16,039 bases of DNA from TMED14 sp003444795. Lineage in GTDB: Bacteria; Bacteroidota; Bacteroidia; Flavobacteriales; Schleiferiaceae. Positions 6,906 to 14,691 of the stretch are shown piece after piece (the stretch's first letter is position 1; every line of letters starts with the position of its first letter). The translations under genes and the position numbers were made by a program. The notes under the pieces are model-generated. The model saw nothing but the letters and a program-made list of their open reading frames with translations, was not told the DNA's origin and searched no databases. The stretch is taken from positions 1-16,039 of the forward strand of contig CAXBRT010000027.1 in NCBI GenBank assembly GCA_963978445.1, given 5' to 3'.

Positions 6906-8240
6906 ATGTTTGAAGGCCTAACCGAACGGATCGACTCCGCCATTCATCGCCTCAGCGGTCGTGGCCGAATCACCGATATCAATATTGCAGAAACGGTCAA
7001 AGAAATCCGCCGTGCCCTTGTCGATGCGGATGTCAACTATAAGATCGCCAAAGAATTTACGGACCGCGTCAAGGACCAAGCGATGGGCCAAGACGTTATC
7101 AAGGCTGTCCAACCTGGCCAGGCCATGGTCAAGATTGTCCGCGATGAAATGGCGTCACTCATGGGAGGTCAAGCCGTGGAAATCGCTGCGGGAACTGGGC
7201 TGCAGACGGTATTGATGGCAGGTTTGCAAGGTTCAGGTAAAACCACCTTCACGGCTAAACTAGGTTTTCACCTCAAGCGAAAAAAGGGCCGCAAGGTGCT
7301 TCTGGCAGCCGCGGACGTCTACCGTCCGGCGGCTATCGACCAGTTGCACACGCTCGGGACCCAGGTCGCCATCGACGTCTTCTCCATGCCGGAGGAAAAG
7401 GACCCCGTGGTAATCGCCCAAAAGGCCCAGCAAAAGGCCAAGGCGGAAGGCTACAACTACCTCTTGATTGATACGGCGGGTCGCTTAGCGGTGGATGAGG
7501 CCCTCATGGCGGAAATCAAAGCCATTCATTCCGAGGTACAGCCTCAAGAAACCTTGTTTGTGGTGGACGCCATGACCGGTCAAGACGCGGTCAACACCGC
7601 CAAAGCCTTCCACGATGCACTCGACTACAGCGGGGTCATCCTGACAAAGTTGGATGGCGATACCCGTGGCGGTGCCGCGTTGACGATTCGCAGCGTGGTG
7701 GAAGTGCCTATCAAGTTCATCGGAACTGGCGAAAAAATGGAAGCTTTGGATGTCTTCTATCCGGAGCGCATGGCGGACCGTATCTTGGGTATGGGCGATG
7801 TCATTTCCCTTGTTGAACGGGCACAAGAGCAGTTTGACCAGGAGGCGGCGCGAAAGATGTCCAAAAAGATTGCCACCAACTCCTTTGGCTTTGATGACTT
7901 TTTGGACCAAATCCAGCAAGTCAAAAAAATGGGTTCCATGAAGGATCTCATGGGCATGATTCCCGGGGTAGGGAAAGCAATGAAAAACATCGATATTCCC
8001 GACGATGCCTTCAAGCACGTGGAGGCGATGATCAAGTCTATGACTCCTAAAGAGCGCGAAAACCCCAGCATTCTCAACGGAAACCGCCGTGCGCGTATCG
8101 CCAAGGGTTCGGGCCGCACCGTTGCAGATGTCAACAAGCTCGTCAAACAGTTTGAGGACATGAGCAAAATGATGAAGATGATGCAAGGCAAAGGTGGACG
8201 CCAGCAGATGATGAACATGATGAAAAACATGCCCCGATAA
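6906..8240 (+). CDS. ffh: Signal recognition particle protein Ffh
   Basis: A 444-residue SRP GTPase of normal length. An N domain (1-90) is followed by the G domain with G1 GLQGSGKT (106-113), DVYRPAAIDQL (137-147), G3 DTAGR (189-193), G4 TKLD (247-250) and the GTGEK closing loop (273-277). The methionine-rich M domain (about 300-444) includes the RNA-binding NRRARIAKGSG (393-403) and a tail of paired methionines (MMKMMQ, MMNMMKNM). It binds 4.5S RNA and signal sequences of nascent membrane proteins and delivers ribosomes to FtsY; the RNA gene is not in this window. Its stop TAA overlaps the folD ATG by one base (TAATG), which suggests translational coupling. A TAACTTTG box lies just upstream. 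Confidence 0.98.
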   Translation: MFEGLTERIDSAIHRLSGRGRITDINIAETVKEIRRALVDADVNYKIAKEFTDRVKDQAMGQDVIKAVQPGQAMVKIVRDEMASLMGGQAVEIAAGTGLQTVLMAGLQGSGKTTFTAKLGFHLKRKKGRKVLLAAADVYRPAAIDQLHTLGTQVAIDVFSMPEEKDPVVIAQKAQQKAKAEGYNYLLIDTAGRLAVDEALMAEIKAIHSEVQPQETLFVVDAMTGQDAVNTAKAFHDALDYSGVILTKLDGDTRGGAALTIRSVVEVPIKFIGTGEKMEALDVFYPERMADRILGMGDVISLVERAQEQFDQEAARKMSKKIATNSFGFDDFLDQIQQVKKMGSMKDLMGMIPGVGKAMKNIDIPDDAFKHVEAMIKSMTPKERENPSILNGNRRARIAKGSGRTVADVNKLVKQFEDMSKMMKMMQGKGGRQQMMNMMKNMPR

Positions 8241-9097
8241 TGGCCCAGTTACTGAGTGGTAAAGTCGCAGCTGCGGCGTGTAAAGAGAAAATCAAGCAAG
8301 AGGTCGCGGATCGCCTAGCTGCGGGAAAGAATCGACCTCATTTGGCCGCCATTCTAGTGGGTGACGACCCGGCATCCCGCGCCTATGTGCGCGGCAAGGT
8401 GAAAGACTGTGAGGAAGTGGGTTTTGAATCCACCCTGATTCACCTTCCTGCCACCGCATCGGAGGAGGAAGTACTGCATGAAATTCAGCAACTCAATGCC
8501 AATCCCTCCGTGAGTGGATACATTGTGCAACTCCCAATACCTAAGCATATTGACGACAAGCGCATCCTCTTGGCTATTGATCCCGAAAAGGATGTCGACG
8601 GCTTTCATCCAGACAATGTGGGCCGCATGGCGTTGGGTTTGCCAACCTATCTGCCAGCGACCCCATTTGGGGTGCTCTTGCTTTTGGAACATTATGAGAT
8701 TTCCACAGAGGGCAAGCACGCGGTGATTGTAGGTCGTAGTCATATTGTGGGGTCGCCCATGAGTATCCTGTTGGGCCGCAACGGCAAATTGGGCAATGCG
8801 ACGGCCACCTTGACCCATAGCAAAACGCCCAACCTAGAGGAGATGACGCGCCAAGCAGATATCCTCATAGCAGCCGTTGGCAAACCCCTCTACATCAAAC
8901 CCAAGCATGTCAAGCCCGGTGCTATCGTCATTGATGTTGGGATTAACCGTTTGGAGGAAAAACTCGTGGGAGACGTGGATTTTGAGAGAGTAGAACCCAT
9001 TGCATCCGCCATCACGCCAGTTCCAGGCGGAGTCGGCTTGATGACGCGAGTAGGCCTTTTGATGAACACCTTGCGCGCTGCAGATGGCCGAGGCTAA
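8240..9097 (+). CDS. folD: Bifunctional methylene-THF dehydrogenase/cyclohydrolase FolD
   Basis: A 285-residue enzyme that interconverts 5,10-methylene-THF and 10-formyl-THF in the cytoplasm, supplying purine and fMet-tRNA synthesis. The YxxxK catalytic pair is Tyr49 and Lys53 (YVRGK), Gln97 lies in VQLPIP, and Asp120 lies in KDVDGF. The dinucleotide-binding turn is GRSHIVGSP (165-173). The C-terminal signature reads TPVPGGVGLMT (260-269ff), with Leu where most homologues have Pro (PGGVGPMT); this is minor and the protein looks functional. It starts on the last base of ffh and its end overlaps queE by 14 nt. The one-carbon partner glyA is also in the window but in a separate unit. Confidence 0.97.
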   Translation: MAQLLSGKVAAAACKEKIKQEVADRLAAGKNRPHLAAILVGDDPASRAYVRGKVKDCEEVGFESTLIHLPATASEEEVLHEIQQLNANPSVSGYIVQLPIPKHIDDKRILLAIDPEKDVDGFHPDNVGRMALGLPTYLPATPFGVLLLLEHYEISTEGKHAVIVGRSHIVGSPMSILLGRNGKLGNATATLTHSKTPNLEEMTRQADILIAAVGKPLYIKPKHVKPGAIVIDVGINRLEEKLVGDVDFERVEPIASAITPVPGGVGLMTRVGLLMNTLRAADGRG

Positions 9098-9695
9098 TCC
9101 ACGCATGCTTCCCTTGATGGAGGCCTTCCGGACCGTCCAAGGCGAAGGAGCCCATACGGGTAGGCCTTCGTACTTTTTCCGAATCGGGGGGTGCGATGTG
9201 GGCTGCCACTGGTGTGATGTTAAAGAGTCCTGGGATGCTGGCATGCATCCATTGACCCCCATAGAATCCATGTTGGAGCAATTGAGCGCAACGGACCAAA
9301 CTGTCGTCATCACCGGCGGTGAGCCCCTCATGTGGGACATGAAGCCCCTTACCTCTGCTCTTAAAGATGCGGGGAAACGGGTACACTTAGAAACGTCGGG
9401 AGCTTATCCGCTCACGGGTACATGGGATTGGGTTTGTTTGTCGCCGAAGAAAACCAAGGCGCCTCGTCCCGAATGGTATGCGGCCGCGCATGAGCTCAAA
9501 GTAATCGTCTACAACTCGGATGACCTTCGATGGGCAAAGGAACACGCCTCCCAATGCGGTCCAGACTGCCAACTCTTCCTCCAGCCTGAATGGTCAAAGC
9601 GGGACAAAACGCTGCCGCTCATCGTGGATTTCTTGGAGCAGCATCCTGAATGGCGTCTCTCGCTTCAGACGCACAAGTACATTGGCATGCCGTGA
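9084..9695 (+). CDS. queE: 7-carboxy-7-deazaguanine synthase QueE
   Basis: A 203-residue radical SAM enzyme that converts 6-carboxytetrahydropterin to 7-carboxy-7-deazaguanine in the queuosine/preQ0 pathway. The iron-sulfur motif is Cys37, Cys41 and Cys44 (GCDVGCHWCD, a CxxxCxxC spacing). EAFRTVQGEG (13-22) is the usual QueE opening, TGGEP (77-81) is the SAM-binding motif, and QTHKYIGMP at the C-terminus is a strong QueE signature. The start overlaps the folD end by 14 nt, so it is the last gene of the ffh-folD-queE unit. QueC, QueD and QueF are not in the window. The gene ends in the convergent junction with octamer repeats. Confidence 0.94.
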   Translation: MAEANPRMLPLMEAFRTVQGEGAHTGRPSYFFRIGGCDVGCHWCDVKESWDAGMHPLTPIESMLEQLSATDQTVVITGGEPLMWDMKPLTSALKDAGKRVHLETSGAYPLTGTWDWVCLSPKKTKAPRPEWYAAAHELKVIVYNSDDLRWAKEHASQCGPDCQLFLQPEWSKRDKTLPLIVDFLEQHPEWRLSLQTHKYIGMP

Positions 9696-9703
9696 GGGTG
9701 AAT

Positions 9704-9736
9704 GGGTAGAAGAGTAGAAGGGTAGAAGGGTTTTAA
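9704..9736 (+). repeat. Left octamer array, after queE
   Basis: Starting 8 nt after the queE stop are four tandem units on the plus strand: GGGTAGAA, GAGTAGAA, GGGTAGAA and GGGTTTTAA. The consensus is GRGTnnAA with a T-rich last unit. With the right array it can form an imperfect 33-column stem (27 pairs including two G-T) around a 74-nt loop, pairing 9704 with 9843 through 9736 with 9811. Confidence 0.75.
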
Positions 9737-9810
9737 GCGATCTGCACACGAAGTGTCTTATCCATTTGGAGGCCTAGGACTCCGCTGAGCCACCCAGAAT
9801 TTCCATCCCA

Positions 9811-9851
9811 TTTAAACCCTTTCACCCTTGAACTCTTGAACTCTTGAGCTC
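9811..9851 (-). repeat. Right octamer array, after rel
   Basis: Read on the minus strand, starting 8 nt after the rel stop, the units are GAGCTCAA, GAGTTCAA, GAGTTCAA, GGGTGAAA and GGGTTTAAA. The consensus and the T/A-rich last unit are the same as in the left array, in mirror orientation. The 74 nt between the arrays show no gene. The pair probably works as a two-way transcription end for queE and rel. Confidence 0.75.
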
Positions 9852-9859
9852 TTTAACGC

Positions 9860-12061
9860 CTACGCCCTCGTAAACTCCCGCTCCACGCGGTCGATACCTT
9901 TAATGGCCTTGAGGTGGTTGGCGAGGTTGCTCAACTGGCTGCGGTCGGTGACATGTACGGCGATGGTCCCTTGAAAGACCCCTTCTGAACTGTCAATGTG
10001 AAGGGATCGAATGTCAATGTTTAGTTCTCTGGAAATCAAAGACGTGACTTTCAATATGAGTCCCGAGGTGTCCATACCGGAGAAGCGTAAGGTGGCATTG
10101 AATCCTTGTCCTACTTCACCACTAGCCCAGCGGGCAATAATGACTTTTTCAGCAAACCGGCCTTGCAAATGGACCGCATGACGGCAGTCCGTTCGGTGCA
10201 CATTGATGCCATCGTTTTCGACAAAACCAAAAATGGAATCCCCTTGGATAGGGTGGCAGCATTTGGCCAAATTGTGTTCAAGAATAACCTGATCAGGCCC
10301 AAAAACAATGCGACGGGATGTGTCTGACACTTCCTTGAGGGTCGTGCCCTTTGGACGAAATCTGCGGCGCAAGTACTGGTAAAATCCACCCGACTCCTCT
10401 TGAATAAATTCTCGGAGGTGTTCGGATCCAAATTGGCCCGTACCAAAGCGTTCGTATAGTTCTTTGGGATTCCGCAGGCTGAAATAGTTCAGCATTTTTT
10501 GCGTGGTGCTCTGGTTCAATTCAGATTTTGCTTTCAACAGTGCGCGCTGCAGCATGCGTTTACCACGGTCTTGGGCATCCCGCTGGTGATCGCGGAGGTA
10601 TTGTTTGATCTTGGATTTTGCCTTTGGCGTTACCACCCAATCTTCCCATGCCATTTGTGGACGTTGGGCATCGGAGGTGAGGATTTGAACTTGGTCTCCG
10701 CTTTGAATTTCATAGTTCAAGGGAACCAGCTTACCGTTGACCTTGGCGCCCAACGTAGACATGCCAATGTCCGTGTGAATGTCAAAGGCAAAGTCCAAGG
10801 CCGTAGAATGCTTGGGTAGGGTGAGCATTTTGCCTTGAGGAGTGAACGCGAAGACCTCTTCGTTAAAGAGCTGTAACTTAAATTGATCAACAAATTCAAC
10901 AGCGCTATCCCCTTGATTTTCAATAGCATCTCGAATTCTGTTTACCCATTCGTCCAATGCGGCATTTCCAGAATTATCCTCCTTATAGCGCCAGTGGGCG
11001 GCATAGCCTTTTTCAGCCTCTTCGTCCATGCGCTGAGACCGGATTTGTACCTCAATCCAGTGCCCCTCAGGACCCATGACCGTGATGTGCAAGGACTCGT
11101 ACCCATTGGCTTTTGGGACGGTCACCCAATCGCGCAATCTCCGTGGATTTGGCCTGAAAACTCCCGTAATGATGGAGTAGGCTCTCCAGATATCTGCTTT
11201 TTCACGTTTAGAGTTGGTGTCTAGGATGATGCGGATGGCGTACTTGTCATAGACCTCCTCAAAGGTGACCCCTTGGTTGATCATTTTCCGCCGAATGGAG
11301 AAAATGCCTTTGTTTCGGCGTTTGACCTCATTCTGCAGTCCTTCCGATTCGAGCAAGGATTCAATGCTTTGGCTGAAGCGCTCCAAATAAATGGCATCGT
11401 CTTCCTCTGCTTCACTCAACTTGCGATCGAGCTCTTCGTACGTTTCGGGTTCGGTGTATTTGAGCCCCAAATCTTCAAACTCCGATTTGATGTGGTAGAG
11501 GCCCATTCGGTGCGCCAGGGGAGCAAAAATGTAGAGCGTCTCACTCGCAATTTTAAGCTGCTTGTGATAGGGCATGCCGTCCAGGGTTCGCATGTTGTGC
11601 AATCGGTCGGCCATCTTGATCAGAATTACCCGAACATCATCGCTAATGGACAGCAAGAGTTTGCGGAAGTTCTCCACTTGCATGGAGCTGGATTGGTGAT
11701 CAAAAATGCCTTGAATCTTCGTCAAACCCTCCACCATATAAGCAATGGAGGCACCAAACATATGCTCCAAATCCTTTTTGGAGTACTCCGAATCCTCCAC
11801 CACATCATGCAGCAAAGCTGCTGCAATGGACTGAGGGCCTAAGCCAATTTCCTTAGTGACAATCAAGGCCACATCCAAAGGGTGCGTGATGTACGGTTCG
11901 CCCGATTTGCGCCGGACATCCTTGTGGGCATCGGCCGCCACCTTGTAGGCTTTTCGAATCAGGGCCACATCATCCTTATCCCCACCGCGTGATTCCACGG
12001 CGCGGACAAGCATCCGGTATTTGTTCCGGACTATTTTTTCGAAATCGACGCTGGGTTCCAT
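9860..12061 (-). CDS. rel: RelA/SpoT (p)ppGpp synthetase/hydrolase
   Basis: A 733-residue long RSH protein with all usual domains. The HD hydrolase domain (about 35-190) keeps the metal ligands His60, His85-Asp86 (LLHDVVED) and Asp151 (MADRLHN). The synthetase domain (about 235-360) keeps RLRDWVTVPKANGYESLHI with Asp311 and Tyr321, then EVQIRSQRMDEEAEKGYAAH. A TGS domain (about 400-465) and a C-terminal zinc-finger-like/ACT part follow (AKCCHPIQGD; ACT about 655-730). With both catalytic sites intact it is likely bifunctional, making and destroying the stringent-response alarmone. The ATG lies inside the end of the fumarylacetoacetase gene (31-nt overlap). The gene ends in the octamer-repeat junction. 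Confidence 0.96.
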   Translation of the reverse strand: MEPSVDFEKIVRNKYRMLVRAVESRGGDKDDVALIRKAYKVAADAHKDVRRKSGEPYITHPLDVALIVTKEIGLGPQSIAAALLHDVVEDSEYSKKDLEHMFGASIAYMVEGLTKIQGIFDHQSSSMQVENFRKLLLSISDDVRVILIKMADRLHNMRTLDGMPYHKQLKIASETLYIFAPLAHRMGLYHIKSEFEDLGLKYTEPETYEELDRKLSEAEEDDAIYLERFSQSIESLLESEGLQNEVKRRNKGIFSIRRKMINQGVTFEEVYDKYAIRIILDTNSKREKADIWRAYSIITGVFRPNPRRLRDWVTVPKANGYESLHITVMGPEGHWIEVQIRSQRMDEEAEKGYAAHWRYKEDNSGNAALDEWVNRIRDAIENQGDSAVEFVDQFKLQLFNEEVFAFTPQGKMLTLPKHSTALDFAFDIHTDIGMSTLGAKVNGKLVPLNYEIQSGDQVQILTSDAQRPQMAWEDWVVTPKAKSKIKQYLRDHQRDAQDRGKRMLQRALLKAKSELNQSTTQKMLNYFSLRNPKELYERFGTGQFGSEHLREFIQEESGGFYQYLRRRFRPKGTTLKEVSDTSRRIVFGPDQVILEHNLAKCCHPIQGDSIFGFVENDGINVHRTDCRHAVHLQGRFAEKVIIARWASGEVGQGFNATLRFSGMDTSGLILKVTSLISRELNIDIRSLHIDSSEGVFQGTIAVHVTDRSQLSNLANHLKAIKGIDRVEREFTRA

Positions 12062-13335
12062 GACAATGCAGGAAGTAAGGTAGCAGAAACCTCGCCAAAG
12101 CCAATGCGTAAATCGTCTTTTTTACAGAAGCCGCGCATGGTCACCGTGTCGCCATCTTCAATAAAGCTCCTCGTACTGCCATCGGCAAGGGTGACGGGTT
12201 CTTTTCCGTTCCAGGTGATCTCCAGCATGGAGCCAAAACTGCCCTTGTCGGGTCCGCTAATCGTACCACTGCCCATGCAATCGCCCGCATTAATCAAACA
12301 GCCGTTGATGGTATGGTGGGCCAGTTGCTGAGCCATAGACCAGTACATGTGCTTGAAATTACTTTGGCAAACGACTGTTTCAGAGTGGCCATCCGGAGCG
12401 ATAGCAACTTCTAACTGCAAGTCGACATTGGCACGCGTAGGTTCTTGCTGCAAATAGGGCAGGGGCAGAGGGTCTTCTTGTGCTGGCCGGGCCGTTCGGA
12501 AAGGTTCCAAAGCGTCGAGCGTTACAATCCACGGCGATATACTGGTCGCAAAGTTCTTCGCCAAGAAGGGGCCAAGGGGCACGTATTCCCATTGTTGCAC
12601 GTCACGCGCGCTCCAGTCGTTCAGAAGCACCAGGCCAAAAATGTGTTCTTCCGCGCGGTCCACGGGGATGGGGGTTTCGCCGACAGGTCCATCGCCTGTA
12701 ATGAAGGCCATCTCCAACTCAAAATCCACTTTGATGGAGGGACCATAGACGGGTGCTGGATCGTTGGGGCCCTTGCGTTGCCCGTTGGGGCGACGGACAT
12801 TCACTCCGCTTTCCACGATGGTCGAACTGCGACCGTGGTAGCCTACTGGAAGGTGCAGCCAGTTGGGCAAAAGGGCATTGGCTGGGTCGCGGAACATGCT
12901 GCCAACGTTTGTGGCATGCTCGCGAGAGGCGTAAAAATCCGTGTAATCCCCAACAAAAACGGGGAGAACCACTTCCACCTGAGCCATAGGCCATTCAATT
13001 TCAGCGCGTTCGGATGCCTTCTTCTCCAGAGCAGAACCAACCGTGTAGAGTTCAGCAATTCGTCTCCTGACGGCACGCCACGCTGGGCGCCCCAAAGAAA
13101 TGAATTCGTTCAAGGCCTCCTGGCTAAAGAGCCCTGTGGGAAGCTCCAAATCGTCAAAATAGCCCAACTGCTCCATGGCATTCAGGTCAATTGCTGTATC
13201 GCCAATCCGGGAAGCGCAGACAAAAATCTCATCCGGCCGACCGATGACCCCAAATGGAATGTTCTGCAAGGGGAAGTCCGAATGTTCAGAAACCGGTAGA
13301 AAACTTGGTGTTTTTGGGTCAGTCCAGCTAGGCAT
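12031..13335 (-). CDS. fahA: Fumarylacetoacetase
   Basis: A 434-residue enzyme, slightly longer than the animal form. It hydrolyses fumarylacetoacetate to fumarate and acetoacetate, the last step of tyrosine/homogentisate breakdown. The N-terminal SH3-like part (about 1-115) is followed by the FAH fold: DYTDFYASREHATNVG (130-145) with Asp133 and His140, GYHGRSS (165-171), FELEMA with Glu206 and Glu208, and NDWSARD with Asp240. These match the animal metal and catalytic residues by spacing. The frame is open up to 13479, but MPSWTDPKTP at 13335 is the natural start and the extra residues lie inside glyA. No hmgA, maiA or hppD is visible nearby. The 3' end overlaps rel by 31 nt, and the 5' end is 37 nt from divergent glyA. 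Confidence 0.95.
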   Translation of the reverse strand: MPSWTDPKTPSFLPVSEHSDFPLQNIPFGVIGRPDEIFVCASRIGDTAIDLNAMEQLGYFDDLELPTGLFSQEALNEFISLGRPAWRAVRRRIAELYTVGSALEKKASERAEIEWPMAQVEVVLPVFVGDYTDFYASREHATNVGSMFRDPANALLPNWLHLPVGYHGRSSTIVESGVNVRRPNGQRKGPNDPAPVYGPSIKVDFELEMAFITGDGPVGETPIPVDRAEEHIFGLVLLNDWSARDVQQWEYVPLGPFLAKNFATSISPWIVTLDALEPFRTARPAQEDPLPLPYLQQEPTRANVDLQLEVAIAPDGHSETVVCQSNFKHMYWSMAQQLAHHTINGCLINAGDCMGSGTISGPDKGSFGSMLEITWNGKEPVTLADGSTRSFIEDGDTVTMRGFCKKDDLRIGFGEVSATLLPALSWNPASISKK

Positions 13336-13341
13336 ATGGCG

Positions 13342-13349
13342 TACTTTTG
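13342..13349 (+). promoter_or_regulatory. -7 box TACTTTTG for glyA
   Basis: An exact TAnnTTTG match 23 nt before the glyA ATG, in the 37-nt gap shared with the divergent fumarylacetoacetase gene. A TTTTTG stretch upstream (13311-13316) is 25 nt away, slightly too far for a standard -33 element. Confidence 0.5.
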
Positions 13350-13372
13350 AGGCACAAGTTAGCACACATACC

Positions 13373-14644
13373 ATGGAACACGATAGCGCCATTTTCCAAC
13401 TCATTGAGGCTGAGAAACAACGCCAAATCAACGGCATCGAACTCATCGCATCTGAGAACTTCACCAGCCCGGCAGTCATGCAAGCAGTAGGTTCTGTTTT
13501 AACGAATAAATACGCGGAGGGTTACCCCGGTAAGCGGTATTATGGAGGGTGTGAAGTGGTCGATCAAGTGGAGGACTTAGCGCGCAATCGGGCATGTGAG
13601 CTTTTTGATGCCGAATACGCCAACGTGCAACCCCACAGCGGAAGCCAAGCAAACGCAGCCGTCTACTTGGCTTGCTTGCAACCGGGAGACACCATCATGG
13701 GCTTTGACTTGAGCCATGGGGGCCACTTGACCCACGGCAGCCCAGTGAGCTTCTCCGGCAAGACCTACCGCGCAGTGTTTTACGGCGTAGAGAAGGAAAC
13801 CGGTTTGCTCAACTATGAGAACATCCGTGAGATTGCCCATCGCGAAAAGCCCAAGATGCTAATCTGTGGCGCTTCCGCCTATTCCCGTGACCTGGACTAT
13901 GCCGCTTTCCGCGAGATCGCTGACGAGGTCGGCGCCTTGTTGTTGGCCGATATTTCGCATCCTTCCGGCTTAATTGCGAAAGGTTTGCTCAATGATCCCA
14001 TGCCGCACTGCCATTTTGTAACGACCACCACGCACAAAACCTTGCGCGGTCCACGGGGAGGTATGATCATGATGGGGCAGGACTTTGAGAACCCATGGGG
14101 ATTGACTACACCCAAAGGAGAAATTCGGATGATGTCCAACCTCTTGGATATGGCCGTTTTCCCCGGCATTCAAGGGGGACCTTTGGAGCACGTTATCGCA
14201 GGCAAGGCCGTGGCCTATGGAGAAGCGCTGACGGACGACTACTTCAACTACATCGTGCAAGTGCAAAAGAATGCCCAAGCACTCGCTGGAGCACTGGTGG
14301 GCCGTGGCTACGAAATCATCTCGGGTGGAACGGACAATCACCTGATGCTCATCGACCTGCGCAACAAAGGTGTGACGGGCAAAGCCGCCGAAGCCGCCCT
14401 CGTGCAAGCGCACATCACCGCCAACAAGAACATGGTTCCTTTTGACGATAAGTCGCCCTTTGTGACGAGTGGTATCCGCCTAGGCACTCCCGCCATCACC
14501 ACCCGTGGTTGTGTGGAGGCTGATATGGCCACCATTGCTGGCTTTATCGATGATGTGCTGATGAACGTAGAGAACGAGGCGAAGATCAAGGCCATTGGCG
14601 ATCAAGTCGTGGCCATGATGAAGGACAAGCCTTTGTTTGCCTGA
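13373..14644 (+). CDS. glyA: Serine hydroxymethyltransferase
   Basis: A 423-residue PLP enzyme that moves the serine hydroxymethyl group to THF, giving glycine and methylene-THF, the substrate of FolD. Visible elements are IELIASENFTS (22-32), KYAEGYPGKRYYGG (46-59), HGGHLTHGS (115-123), the ADISH segment with Asp193 and His196, and TTTTHKTLRGPRGG (217-230) with the PLP lysine Lys222. The frame opens at 13175, but the start at 13373 matches the family and clears the divergent gene. It is transcribed away from the fumarylacetoacetase gene and followed after 47 nt by a DUF4197 gene on the same strand; no terminator is seen between them. Confidence 0.98.
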   Translation: MEHDSAIFQLIEAEKQRQINGIELIASENFTSPAVMQAVGSVLTNKYAEGYPGKRYYGGCEVVDQVEDLARNRACELFDAEYANVQPHSGSQANAAVYLACLQPGDTIMGFDLSHGGHLTHGSPVSFSGKTYRAVFYGVEKETGLLNYENIREIAHREKPKMLICGASAYSRDLDYAAFREIADEVGALLLADISHPSGLIAKGLLNDPMPHCHFVTTTTHKTLRGPRGGMIMMGQDFENPWGLTTPKGEIRMMSNLLDMAVFPGIQGGPLEHVIAGKAVAYGEALTDDYFNYIVQVQKNAQALAGALVGRGYEIISGGTDNHLMLIDLRNKGVTGKAAEAALVQAHITANKNMVPFDDKSPFVTSGIRLGTPAITTRGCVEADMATIAGFIDDVLMNVENEAKIKAIGDQVVAMMKDKPLFA

Positions 14645-14691
14645 TTCCCTGTTGGCATTCGCTTTGCATAGGATGTTATAAATCGACTTCT

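Noticed and set aside
7485..8186. Minus-strand open frame of 233 codons opposite ffh
   Set aside because: Shadow of the strongly conserved Ffh GTPase and M domains; His-rich nonsense composition.
9704..9851. CRISPR array
   Set aside because: Units are only 8 nt, directly joined without spacers, and there is no cas gene.
11273..11842. Plus-strand open frame of 189 codons opposite rel
   Set aside because: Antisense to the conserved HD and synthetase domains, with no family features.
12445..13299. Plus-strand open frame of 284 codons inside the fumarylacetoacetase gene
   Set aside because: Antisense to a gene with intact catalytic motifs; no recognisable domain and no promoter or start context.
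13175..13372. N-terminal extension of the glyA frame
   Set aside because: The added 66 residues are antisense to the divergent gene and precede the normal SHMT N-terminus and the promoter box.
13336..13479. N-terminal extension of the fumarylacetoacetase frame
   Set aside because: The added 48 residues lie inside glyA on the other strand and do not resemble the family; the start at 13335 fits.
14652..14682. Sigma70-like promoter TTGGCA/TATAAA before the DUF4197 gene
   Set aside because: The spacing is 19 nt, the box is too close to the ATG, and Bacteroidota do not use this consensus; transcription may come from glyA.
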